From Hypomesus transpacificus (lineage: Eukaryota > Chordata > Actinopteri > Osmeriformes > Osmeridae), in NCBI RefSeq assembly GCF_021917145.1, contig NC_061062.1, positions 12,594,282 through 12,658,281 of the forward strand: a stretch of DNA of 64,000 bases. The letters run 5' to 3'. This document shows, piece after piece, positions 25,881 through 36,891 of the stretch (position 1 is its first letter; each line of letters starts with the position of its first letter). Both the position numbers and the translations under genes were made by a program. A model generated the notes under the pieces. It saw only the letters and a program-made list of their open reading frames with translations, had not been told where the DNA came from and searched no databases.

Positions 25881-26211
25881 CTACAGGGGAGGTGGGGAGG
25901 GAGGGGAACAAATGAGGGCAGAGAGAGGAAAGAGATGGAGGGAGAAAAAAAGGGGGGGTGGAAAGAAAGAGATAGTTGTGGAAAAGGGGTGTGTGTGAGA
26001 TATAGTGCATGGCTCTGTAAGACAATGAGCAACACACTACACACTGTCCTTATGGTAAAAGAGGTTTGTCACCCCCAGCAGAGTTAGAACTCAGTAGCAC
26101 CAGCCCCACCACAAACACGTCCCTCCCACACAACAGGTTCTCACAAAAGCTACCATGACACAGGAAAGGGTGGTGGTCTCTTCTGAGACAGCCACCACAC
26201 TACAAACTATT

Positions 26212-26534
26212 TAGAGCTGCCAACTCTCGCGGTTTCGCCGTGTGACACAAGCATTTCAACCATTTCTCATGCTCTCATGCCACACCTTGTATATCTCACG
26301 CTGAAAAGGCAACGCCAAACAAGTAGCCAATCTAACGTTTTAAACAGTAACGGACGATGCGCAGGTTAACGGAGTGAAGCAACATTGACGCGCAAACAGC
26401 CGTGTAAACTCGCCTTGTCTCTCCCCCCACTCCATGGCGAGAGTTACATTGAGGTGGGGGGGAGTGAAGCAAGCGAAAGCTCGCCCCTCGCACCAAATCT
26501 CACGCCAAGGTTTTTGAAAAATTTGGCAGCCCTG
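26212..26534. mobile_element. Non-autonomous DNA transposon with TIRs, 323 bp (unit 1)
   Basis: It begins TAGAGCTGCCAA and ends TTGGCAGCCCTG, which are inverted repeats matching at 10 of 12 positions. It is flanked by the 5-base direct repeat CTATT (26207-26211 and 26535-26539). No transposase frame is present. The third, older block (about 45125-45200) lacks it, so it inserted after that copy separated or was removed there. The superfamily is uncertain; the TIR resembles hAT ends, but a 5-base duplication is unusual for hAT. Confidence 0.65.
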
Positions 26535-27474
26535 CTATTCATAATTGACACGCACCCCCACACACACCTCTATAGTGGCCATATAAGGTCTGTGCAGAAA
26601 TGCAAAGCTCCCTAGATGAGAGCAGTGGACCAGAGTGACTGGTCTAACTAGCAGGAAGCTCTGCATCAGCAATGTTTATAAATGACTAGAGCACAACTTT
26701 CCAAAGAACTGAGGTCTCTACATAGTTGCAAGTATTTTGGGAAGTGTCTTGAGTTGTCACCTAGTGACGTGCTCTCTACAAGATGATGACGTGCTAGCAT
26801 TACATTTACAAGGTGGATGTAATGCTAGGCGAATACAATCCTTCTGATTCTGATTCTGAAAATAAAATCCTTCAGATTCTGAAAACATCAAGAGATGAGA
26901 TTCTTTGAGTTTAGCTGGTGGTCCCATGTGACATTGACAGCTTTATTGTCTTTCATTTCTTACCCCTTACTAGTATTGAAAGATAAGAAAACATTTCAGT
27001 GTTTCCCACAAAGTGATTATATTTGTGGCGGTAGGCAGGGACGGAGCCAGACGATGTAAAAAGTTGGGGCTCAGCCTAAATCTTAAAAAAAGAAATTGGA
27101 TCTGAATTTTCCATTCGAATTGAACCAGCCTGAATTTTTCCGATTTGAATTTCTGATGCGCGCAAGAGTGATCGACAGTGCATGGGTGTTCCATGCCTGA
27201 TGACTAGAGGCTTTCTCTGTTTGTCTGCCATTGTGATAAGCACTCTCAGCTCACAGGCCCCAGCAGTGACAGGTGACACAATAGACATACAAGAAAGAAA
27301 TAACCAACATTCTTATGGTTGATTTAAATAGGCTGCTTACCCCATAGAGCACCGGCCACGGGCGGCTGAGCTGTTAGAGTGCCCCCTTGAAGGCTTGCGT
27401 GGTACTGCGGCCCCCTGCTCTGGAGGATTCCTGGCTGCAAGAGTGTATGGCTGCAGCCTGCCGCCTCCCGTCTC

Positions 27475-27744
27475 ATGCCCTCCTGCCTCATGCCCTCCCG
27501 CCTCATGCCCTCCCGTCTCATGCCCTCCCGCCTCATGCCCTCCCGCCTCATGCCCTCCCGCCTCATACCCTCCCGTCTCATGCCCTCCCGCCTCATGCCC
27601 TCCCGCCTCATGCCCTCCCGTCTCATGCCCTCCCGCCTCATGCCCTCCCGTCTCATGCCCTCCCGCCTCATGCCCTCCCGCCTCATGCCCTCCCGTCTCA
27701 TGCCCTCCCGTCTCATGTCCTCCCGTCTCATGGCCTCCCGTCTC
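27475..27744. repeat. 15-bp minisatellite, about 18 units (unit 1)
   Basis: Tandem units of CATGCCCTCCCGCCT with C/T variants, inserted inside the tonsl exon 17 fragment. The period is a multiple of three and units lack stops in several frames, so long repetitive open frames appear on both strands (MPSRL repeats on +, MRREG repeats on -). I treat these as artefacts. Confidence 0.95.
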
Positions 27745-28240
27745 ATGCCTGTACTTTTCAAAATAAAAGCTTGTCTGGTCCGCTATTTCTCCTTCCTACT
27801 TTGGTGTACGTGTTTTTTTTTTAGCCAGACAGCAAACTAAAATCCATTCTACTGCTGCTGCCTGGGAGGCCCGGTTGAGTTTAGGCGTCACAACGACAGT
27901 TGAGGTTAGGATTAGTTTAAGGCCAGGAGTCGTAGGAGTGGTCGAGGTTAAGGTTAGGCACAACCACGACGGTTGGGGGACAATGATGGTCGGTACAGCA
28001 CACCGTGCATTTTGTCACCTACGGTCTGTTCTTTTTTTTAAAGACACTGATGTGTACCTTAAGGAAAATCACAAAAAGAAACCATCAAAGTCTGCTGCAG
28101 CCATACCCGTCTCCCTGGCTGGGCAGGCCCTGGCCGGACAACTGGCGCCCTCTGGAGTTGACCAGCAGTTCTGAGTTCGCTCATACTAGGCCGCTGTGTC
28201 ATCACCCTGCGACGATCCCCCACGCCTCTGGGATCCACGC

Positions 28241-28771
28241 ATAGAGTTAATATAACTAGAGTAAGCTACTTTTGTCTTCCAAGATGGCGTCCCCATTCAT
28301 TTCTATGAAAAGTGCTCAGTGGCGCAGTGAGGCAAGCGAAATCGCGAGACTTTCACTTCCGTGTCTTCCTGTCAAGCTTTAAACAGTGGCTCTTTTTTTC
28401 CCTAGCTCCGAGAGCTCATGTATCGGCTATCGGCCAATGTGAACTTTTGTGCTCGTGCTCTGTTAGTATCCACCAGCACATTTGCAGGCAACTTTCATTG
28501 ACTAAGCAAATAAATGGATTGCTAGTTTACCCATTTCGGATTGGTTTTAATCTTAGCAAAAATCGGGAAAAATTATTCTATGAAAAAGCTAGTAGTATGA
28601 GCCAGGTTCGAGAATCAAACAAAAATAATTGGGGGAGATAGTTTTGTAAATGTTGAATGGACTTAATAGAATAAAAACGACCGGAAGAGTCGGAAACCTA
28701 ACCGTACATGCAATACCACCTACATCCACCGGGGCCGTTGCTTCAAGCCGAGGGGCGAGGGGTGGGGGCTT
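28241..28771. mobile_element. Inserted element of about 531 bp with 10-bp target duplication (unit 1)
   Basis: It interrupts the exon 11 fragment and is flanked by GGATCCACGC at 28231-28240 and 28772-28781. The inside includes TTCCAAGATGGCGTCCCC, a sequence reminiscent of common fish repeats. A 109-codon frame inside has no recognised motif. Class unknown. Confidence 0.55.
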
Positions 28772-28842
28772 GGATCCACGCCCTCAACACTCACTTCTGG
28801 CAGCGGAAAACACACGGCACACTGTTACAGATGTTTGTGCAG

Positions 28843-29037
28843 GGCAACATCGGAGAGAAACTGGATCAGTACTGTGCTAAAAAGAAGTTCCTTTAAATTT
28901 TTTTTTGCACAACACTGATAAATAAGTACAAGGACAAGCTGATTCAATTTCTGTTACACAAAGACACTGCAAACACTTGCTGTGTCAAATTGAAGTAATG
29001 CAAAGGGACTCCTCCTAGGACCCAGCAGAGCTCTTGA
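28843..29037 (+). pseudogene. NK-lysin exon 4 remnant (unit 1)
   Basis: Clear match to nkl-A exon 4 and its acceptor: KLDQYCAKKKF, then a stop, then NKYKDKLIQFLLHKDT in the same relative order, and the same downstream 3' sequence. A frame-breaking TAAA replaces the KKSLFKK codons, and in this copy a second stop (TAA) replaces TTA before the last cysteine. Exons 1-3 are absent. The remnant starts abruptly next to a tonsl exon 11 fragment, which marks the older duplication junction. Confidence 0.9.
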
Positions 29038-29528
29038 ACCTCGTGGATATTTCTAATGTTTCTGGTCTGGTAATTTAGGACTATATTTTTGCTTGAGCAC
29101 TTCATAAAATTGATTGACCCTTCCCTTTTTGTTTGATTGAAACATTTGCAATATTTCTGCTTGAATTGAATGCCTATGCAACCGTCCAATACCATGTTGA
29201 ATGTAAAGGTTTGACCAGATTTTGCTTATAAAAATTTAGTTTTCTACCCTCCATTGACTACCTTTCACTACCATGAATGTTTTACTTGATTCATAGTTAT
29301 CAGGTGGACATGATTATGGTATTATTGGCTAAACATATAAATATCTACACATGTTTTTTCTCTATTTGTACTTCTTAACAGCATGAATAAGAAACCAAAA
29401 TTGGTTTTGTCCATTTTGTCTGATAATAAAAGTGACACATCTTAAATGAGGGGTATTTCCCCACTTCACAGGTGTTAAACAATGTGGGAGGTGTTGTTGT
29501 TCGTCATGTGTGGGGTCTGTGAAGGGGG

Positions 29529-29535
29529 TATAAAA
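29529..29535 (+). promoter_or_regulatory. TATA box of nkl-B
   Basis: GGGGGTATAAAAACAG lies about 85 bp upstream of the nkl-B start codon. A good consensus at a credible distance. Confidence 0.65.
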
Positions 29536-29614
29536 ACAGTAGTTTAGACTAAGGGGTCCCATCATCAGACAAACATTCACCTTAGCACTTTGTCAGCACT
29601 TCCTGCAGATCAAG

Positions 29615-31151
29615 ATGAAAAATCTTCTGTCTCTCATTTGCCTTATCTTGGCTTTCTCAGGTGAGCACATTTTACTTCAACTGTCTTTCAAACACATTTA
29701 TCCTTATACATCCATGTATAGTCTATACTTGGTTGCCCCTGATCTTGTTTTGCTTTTACCCTTATCCTGCACAGTCATGGCTGTACATGGCAGAGAGGTG
29801 AACTACCTTGGAGAGGAATGGGAATACGGTGAAGAAGCCAGAGAAGACACCACGGTAATGTCTAGAGGTGGAGGTGGCTCTCTTGAGAGAAGGTTGCATT
29901 GCTTGTTACATTTACATTTAGTCATTTAGCAGACGCTCTTATCCAGAGCGACTTGCAGTAAGTACGGTCGGGGACATTCCCCCGAGGCAAGTAGGGTGAA
30001 GTGCCTTGCCCAAGGACACAACGTCATTTGGCGCGGGAGGGAATCGATCCTGCAACCTTCTGATTACTGGCCCGATTCCCTAACCGCTCAGCCACCTGCT
30101 GCTTGTTACCTGCAAGTCGAAATGATGTGGACCAGCACCTCCTCTAGGTCTTTAGGTAGATGCATGGATTTGAAACTCATGTCTGTGTGTTTCGTACCCT
30201 TCATTTCCCAGCTAGAAAAGGAGATGATTCCTGGAGCTTGCGGGATATGCAAGTATATTCTGAATACAGTGAAGGCACATTTGAATAGCTCTGATAATGT
30301 AAAGGTAATGTAAATACTGCACCACATAGAACTGTAGAAATTAGATGAGAATGAAACAATCAACTTCTAGCTATCAATGATATTGCTGTATTATTTATGA
30401 CTTTGGCTATGTTTACCTAAACCAACTATATTGTCCTCTTTGGGTATTTATGTCATCAGTTTGACATTTTTGTACATTTGGTCAAACGATGGTCTGATTT
30501 TTTTTTATTGCAGACTATTAATGAAAAGCTGTTGAGAAGCTGTGACCAAATCAAATTTGGAAAATCAATGTGTCGCAGTATTTGTAAGAAATACTCCAAT
30601 ATCTTGGTGAAGATGTTTTCCAATGACGCAGACGTGAGAACGATGTGCGTCAAGACAAAGTTCTGCAAGTAAGTGTCCTCAGGGTTAGCATGGACACAGC
30701 TGAATAATGCAAGACTATGAAAAATATGAGAAATATGAAATAAAATATGAAATAAATCCAATACCTGTGGGCCTTGCAGGACTGTAGTAAACACAACCAA
30801 TCATTAAGGTCAGACCTGCACAAATTATTGGACGGCATTCAGACGGAATGCAATGATTGGACTGGCTACTTGTCTGTCTACCCCCCGGCAGTAGTCAGGT
30901 TCAGTTCTTGTGTTTTGGAGGATTTGCTTAACCCTTGTGCTGCCCTCGGGTCATTATGACCCACCTTTTGCACCACGACGGTGGGTCACATGACCCGAAG
31001 GCAAGGTTAAGGGAGGGGGTAGGATATTTTAGTTTGAATCCTTTCAAACTCAGGTTCGCAAAAGTTGCTTATCCTGTCTTTAAGTAAGTCTTATCAACAT
31101 GCGTTTTGTGTGTTTTGCAGGCCGAAGCACGTTTGGGAGATCAGCCACTGA
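29615..31151 (+). CDS. NK-lysin-like antimicrobial saposin-B protein (nkl-B)
   Basis: Five exons: 29615-29660, 29775-29854, 30212-30304, 30514-30668 and 31121-31151 (stop 31149-31151). Phases close to 134 residues. The signal peptide is MKNLLSLICLILAFSG. The propeptide is acidic (EEWEYGEEARED). The saposin-B domain has cysteines in ACGICKYIL, LRSCDQIK, SMCRSICKKY, MCVKTKFCK, seven in all. If intron 4 is retained, reading runs to TAA at 30670-30672 right after CK and gives a slightly shorter protein; splicing adds a short tail beginning PKHVWEISH. AATAAA follows at 31383. The role is inferred from the NK-lysin family: secreted or granule-stored peptide lysing microbial membranes. Intron 2 carries a SINE and intron 4 a piggyBac MITE. 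It is well diverged from nkl-A and has the same coding sequence as nkl-C. Confidence 0.92.
29910..30099 (-). mobile_element. tRNA-derived SINE with L2-like tail, in nkl-B intron 2
   Basis: Read on the - strand, it starts with a tRNA-like head: A box TGGCTGAGCGGTTAGG and B box GGATCGATTCC. It ends with the tail AAGAGCGTCTGCTAAATGAC shared with fish L2 LINEs, which is how such SINEs borrow L2 machinery. Direct repeats TGCTTGTTAC flank it (29900-29909 and 30100-30109). Confidence 0.88.
30928..31010. mobile_element. piggyBac-type MITE bounded by TTAA, in nkl-B intron 4
   Basis: An 83-bp near-palindrome. The left end is TTAACCCTTGTGCTGCC and the right end is the reverse complement of TTAACCTTGCCTTCGGG. 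Both ends sit on TTAA, the piggyBac target site. The arms would fold into a long hairpin in the pre-mRNA between exons 4 and 5. Confidence 0.8.
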
Positions 31152-31954
31152 TCAGGCAGAATCCACATGGAAGAATCCTCATCCAAGTTAACAGCATGCT
31201 CACGCCACTTTCTCACTATTGTGTAGCCTTTACTGATTGCTTAATTACTGCATTACGTTTCAATGCAATTTCTATGCACAATATGTTTAATATGGACTGT
31301 AAAAAATCTTCTGGTATTCTGTTTGGCATTCTGTACTGGCCGGCCTAAACTGAATGACATGTATTAATATTTAGTACCATAAAATAAACAATGTATTGCC
31401 TAAGTAGTGTACCTTTCGTCACGTCAAATGTGTCTCATCTATTCACATTAATACAAATTTGTGAAACATTTTCACTAATACAGGATAGATATAAAACTAA
31501 GGTAAACTGGGCCCTTGATTTCAAAAGAAGAAAAAATATGAATTCACAAACTCTCCAATCAGTTTAATAAATTATTCTATTTTTGATAGAATAGGTTAGA
31601 TATTATGTATTTTCTTGCTATTTATTTCCCTGAACAAACATGAATAAAGAAACAGAAGGCCAAAAGTGGTTTGCCATACATACCTCACCTGTTCTGTTTA
31701 CTTCTGATGTGAAGAGTGATTCCTCATGGGGATTACACATCCAGGTGATGACATGTGTTTAGGAATGTGGTGCAGGCCAACATCGGCTAAGTGTACCACC
31801 AGGTTCCACTTGAAAAGCTGAATTGCATGGAAGTTCTCTATCAGGTGATAGACAAAAGTACAACTACTAGATCAACTTTATCTACAGAAGATTTGTAATT
31901 ATTCTGCACTTTGCTAATCTCTAAAATAACACCAGTGTATCAGTTCAGTGTTTA

Positions 31955-32059
<105 letters not shown>

Positions 32060-33601
32060 AGAGAGGGAGAGATGAGTCAATACTGCTTTGAGGAAGACAA
32101 ACATAAAATTATAGGAACTCTACAATATAACACATCTGTGCACATTGAACTGGCTATATCATACTTACTCGCCCTTAGGGAGCATGATCATGCTAAACTA
32201 TTGACTTATTGTCTTACAACATGATGAGCCTAAAGGACCTGGGGCTGTGAGTACAATATGCGTACTTCACAGCTACAGTTTTTTCATCATTCTATTTCAG
32301 TAATAGCTGTGTCTGTCCTGTTTGTTCCTAATCACAACATATCTATCCAATCCATTCACTTTTCCTTCAACTAGCCTGTCGTATTAATCTGCTGAACTTT
32401 GATATTCTTCAATGTTGTGCTTTAATTCAAAATAACACAAATGTATGTTCTAAGAAGCACTGATGGCTCTATTCTCAAAGTGAGGAAATAAGTTTGGGTG
32501 AGGTGCTTCAAATAACCGGTGAAGTTGTTAAACCACAGAGAAGGAGATGAATGTGTCAATGCAAATATGAAACAAGAAGCCATGTCGAAAACATCTGAGA
32601 AGTGATGGCCCTTTTTGTGTTTGTTTCTCCTCCTCAGACCCACTGACTTGCCCCAACCTCAATGTTTGTTTGTTGGAAGGGTCAACAACATTTTTCAGTC
32701 ATTTAATTTGTACTTAAGAATATTATTCAGGTTGCCTTTGAACTTTAAAGAAAAAATATTAATAAAGATTTTAATAATTTTCTTAATAACATGCTTTCCT
32801 CAACTCAAACTGCTACAATCAAAAGGTCATAGAAACAAAAACAGGGAAAACAAAAAATGTTAAAACAAATATATTAAAATTGAACAAACTACTTGCAAAT
32901 GGAGGCAAGTCCATGGCCAAAGAGTAAAAAATGACAAAAGTAAATCAGGTAGACCAATGAGAATGTCACAGAACAAATGTTTGTTCTGTTAACGTGTACT
33001 CAATAACTTTGAGACATTACATGTTTCTTTTTCCTTTTTGGAAGAAAAAACAACTGAAATACAGTTTTTACTTTGAGTATGATTATATACATGAATGCAG
33101 TTAATTCTGGATCTATACAATGACGCACACAACTGGCAGGTTGTTAAAAAGGAATGTTTGTACATTTTAACATTACCTTTCTCGGATAGTATTTACAGAT
33201 ACATTACAAAATCATTATTTCAAGCTGAGTGAAAAAACTGTAGTCAGGTAGCAAGTTAAAACCTTGATAAGCTCCATGGCAAGGAAGTAGTTCTGTATCA
33301 TGATAGAAAACAGATGCTAAAGCAATACTATCAGACTGACTTTTAATCGCTTTCTTTTTTAAAGCACCTATATATAATACAGCAGTATATAAAAATACAA
33401 AAAGACACAGACACAGGCCACCAATCAAACAGTAGAATGAGTGGGAGAATAAGTCACACCAGGGGAGATATATCCTAGGATCGCATGAAGTCTGGAGACT
33501 ACACTACACTCTTGCAGATTAGACTTCACAGGCCAACTATTGTTTTTGGACCGTAAGCATATAAAAGTGCGGTGCAGGCTTTAGAAAGGTCCTCCTCACA
33601 G

Positions 33602-34419
33602 TCAGGGGGCGGCAGAGAGCAGACACCTGGAGCTCACGGAGAGGAAGTATCCTCGGGGGTGCCGCTGACCCCAGGTCTGTTGTAAGGCCTCGCGGTCCAG
33701 TTTGTTGAGTCTCTGAGAACACAGACGCAGATCCTGGACCAATATGGACAGGGCGTCCAGATCAGCAGCATCCCAGGGCCCAGCCACCTGGCAGCCTGGG
33801 AAACAGGAACAGAGGACGGAGCATGGATCAGATGAATCAATTCATTCATTCATTATAAAGATGAGTGAGATGACTAAAGTGAGGGAAGAAACCTGCTGCT
33901 GAGTTGTACCTTGGAGGTTGAGGAGGGTTAAAGGTGGGCGGCCATCTTGAAGGCCAGAAAGGATGTTGTGGAGCCCCGCTGAGGTCACTGCCGGGTTCCC
34001 TGATAGGTCCAGTGACACCAGGGAGGGGCAGACAGGAAGACACCTGTACCCAAACATGAAGACGTATGTTTATGTAGTATTTATGATGGATTGAATGTGT
34101 TTTAATACCTGTCTACAAACAAATTTGATATTTGATTCAATAAAATTGACTTGACTTGAGAGACGTGGACAGACAGATCTTTTAAACCAGTAAGGATTTA
34201 TTGTTCTTTTTTTTACATTGGGAATAAACTGTATTTAACCTGGGAACAATTGATTTTACATATTTTATGTACAAAGACAACAGGTAGGGAAAGAAATATT
34301 GCAATCAGGGTGGAGTAATAGCCATTTGAGAGTATAAGATACTTGTAATTTCTCTCTCAGAGACAAATAGGCTTCAACCACATCAAGAGAGAAGACAGGA
34401 AGCATTCACATCACACCAG

Positions 34420-34501
<82 letters not shown>

Positions 34502-35297
34502 GCCATATTACGTGCTAACATACAATACCAACAACCAAGCCTTCTTTTCTTCTTCAATGCATAAACACTCATGCATGCATGAGCATCGTACATATACACA
34601 CACGCACACACACCTGGCAACAATAGCAACACTGCTGTCTGTCAGTCCGTTTCCTGCGAGGCTCAGGTGGATCAGTGAACAGTCTTCCTGTAGAACATAA
34701 GTTGGACCAATCAGACCAATAATTTGTTCTGAAGACCTCAAAAGTCAAGATCCGATGTCAATCAAGCGTCAACACATTTCTTGAAAAAAACAAATGTGTG
34801 TGCATACGGTTATGTGTGTAAATGTACCTGAGACATGATTGTAGTGAGGTGTTCCAGAGCAGGGGGGTCCACAGCTCCACTGCATACAGCAGACAGGTGG
34901 AGGTGTGTGAGGCAGTGCAGAGGCAGCGTCTTCAGCACTAGCTCAAACCCCGTGGAGCCCAATGAATTGTGGGATAGACACACTGACTTTAGGTGCCCAT
35001 GTCCCATGCCTGTGTGAGATGGGAACTGTATGTATTTATCTACACACAACATATTATAGTACACAGTCAGTGTTACTGCTTGGATGCAAGGTCTTTAGCC
35101 AATAAGAGGGGGTATTGCTGCTCACCTGCAAGAGCCTGAGCCAGTAAGAGGCGGTGTTGCTGGAGGAAGCGTGCAGTGAGGTTGCAGGCTTGCAGGGCCA
35201 GCCGAGCCAGCAGGGGACAGGCTGACAGCAGACAGGCCAGGGCTTGGGACACACCATCCCCCAGGGGGTTCACACTCAGGTCCAGCTCCTCCAGACA
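33602..35297 (-). pseudogene. tonsl: Partial tonsl copy B: last five exons
   Basis: Duplicates of tonsl exons 24-28: 35126-35297, 34828-35009, 34614-34687, 33910-34043 and 33602-33795 (stop 33602-33604). All remain open with intact splice sites. Exon 25 has an in-frame 6-base duplication (GHGHLKS instead of GHLKS). The last exon matches the complete gene more closely, while the others match copy A, so the recent duplication junction lies inside this copy. It lacks the upstream exons and a start codon, as copy A does. Confidence 0.85.
34430..34500 (+). repeat. (CAGA)n microsatellite, expanded copy
   Basis: The same locus as 25042-25090, longer by about six units. Confidence 0.95.
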
Positions 35298-35628
35298 CTA
35301 CAGGGGAGGTGGGGAGGGAGGGGAACAAATGAGGGCAGAGAGAGGAAAGAGATGGAGGGAGAAAAAAAGGGGGGGTGGAAAGAAAGAGATAGTTGTGGAA
35401 AAGGGGTGTGTGTGAGATATAGTGCATGGCTCTGTAAGACAATGAGCAACACACTACACACTGTCCTTATGGTAAAAGAGGTTTGTCACCCCCAGCAGAG
35501 TTAGAACTCAGTAGCACCAGCCCCACCACAAACACGTCCCTCCCACACAACAGGTTCTCACAAAAGCTACCATGACACAGGAAAGGGTGGTGGTCTCTTC
35601 TGAGACAGCCACCACACTACAAACTATT

Positions 35629-35951
35629 TAGAGCTGCCAACTCTCGCGGTTTCGCCGTGTGACACAAGCATTTCAACCATTTCTCATGCTCTCATGCCAC
35701 ACCTTGTATATCTCACGCTGAAAAGGCAACGCCAAACAAGTAGCCAATCTAACGTTTTAAACAGTAACGGACGATGCGCAGGTTAACGGAGTGAAGCAAC
35801 ATTGACGCGCAAACAGCCGTGTAAACTCGCCTTGTCTCTCCCCCCACTCCATGGCGAGAGTTACATTGAGGTGGGGGGGAGTGAAGCAAGCGAAAGCTCG
35901 CCCCTCGCACCAAATCTCACGCCAAGGTTTTTGAAAAATTTGGCAGCCCTG
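35629..35951. mobile_element. Non-autonomous DNA transposon with TIRs (unit 2 copy)
   Basis: Duplicate of 26212-26534, with the same TAGAGCTGCCAA and TTGGCAGCCCTG ends and CTATT flanks. It arose by segmental duplication, not by a new insertion. Confidence 0.65.
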
Positions 35952-36891
35952 CTATTCATAATTGACACGCACCCCCACACACACCTCTATAGTGGCCATA
36001 TAAGGTCTGTGCAGAAATGCAAAGCTCCCTAGATGAGAGCAGTGGACCAGAGTGACTGGTCTAACTAGCAGGAAGCTCTGCATCAGCAATGTTTATAAAT
36101 GACTAGAGCACAACTTTCCAAAGAACTGAGGTCTCTACATAGTTGCAAGTATTTTGGGAAGTGTCTTGAGTTGTCACCTAGTGACGTGCTCTCTACAAGA
36201 TGATGACGTGCTAGCATTACATTTACAAGGTGGATGTAATGCTAGGCGAATACAATCCTTCTGATTCTGATTCTGAAAATAAAATCCTTCAGATTCTGAA
36301 AACATCAAGAGATGAGATTCTTTGAGTTTAGCTGGTGGTCCCATGTGACATTGACAGCTTTATTGTCTTTCATTTCTTACCCCTTACTAGTATTGAAAGA
36401 TAAGAAAACATTTCAGTGTTTCCCACAAAGTGATTATATTTGTGGCGGTAGGCAGGGACGGAGCCAGACGATGTAAAAAGTTGGGGCTCAGCCTAAATCT
36501 TAAAAAAAGAAATTGGATCTGAATTTTCCATTCGAATTGAACCAGCCTGAATTTTTCCGATTTGAATTTCTGATGCGCGCAAGAGTGATCGACAGTGCAT
36601 GGGTGTTCCATGCCTGATGACTAGAGGCTTTCTCTGTTTGTCTGCCATTGTGATAAGCACTCTCAGCTCACAGGCCCCAGCAGTGACAGGTGACACAATA
36701 GACATACAAGAAAGAAATAACCAACATTCTTATGGTTGATTTAAATAGGCTGCTTACCCCATAGAGCACCGGCCACGGGCGGCTGAGCTGTTAGAGTGCC
36801 CCCTTGAAGGCTTGCGTGGTACTGCGGCCCCCTGCTCTGGAGGATTCCTGGCTGCAAGAGTGTATGGCTGCAGCCTGCCGCCTCCCGTCTC

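Larger units (their letters stand above)
27165..28833 (-). pseudogene. tonsl: tonsl intron 17 / exon 17 / exon 11 fragments, disrupted (unit 1)
   Basis: 27165-27330 matches intron 17 of the complete gene (48034-48250). 27342-27434 and 28115-28177 match the two halves of exon 17, separated by about 680 bp of inserted DNA. 28184-28240 and 28772-28833 match exon 11, split by another insertion. Exons 12-16 and the intervening introns are gone. These fragments cannot encode TONSL. They show that the upstream partial copy was once longer. Confidence 0.85.

Noticed and set aside
27324..27840. Repetitive proteins on both strands (MRREG, MPSRL, PPASC repeats), also at 36741-37257
   Set aside because: The 15-bp minisatellite is a multiple of three and lacks stops in several frames. 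It is inserted in a decayed tonsl exon and has no promoter or start context.
31106..31348. 80-codon frame starting in NK-lysin intron 4 (also 40523-40765)
   Set aside because: It overlaps NK-lysin exon 5 and the 3' UTR in a different frame; the spliced NK-lysin reading is supported by phase.
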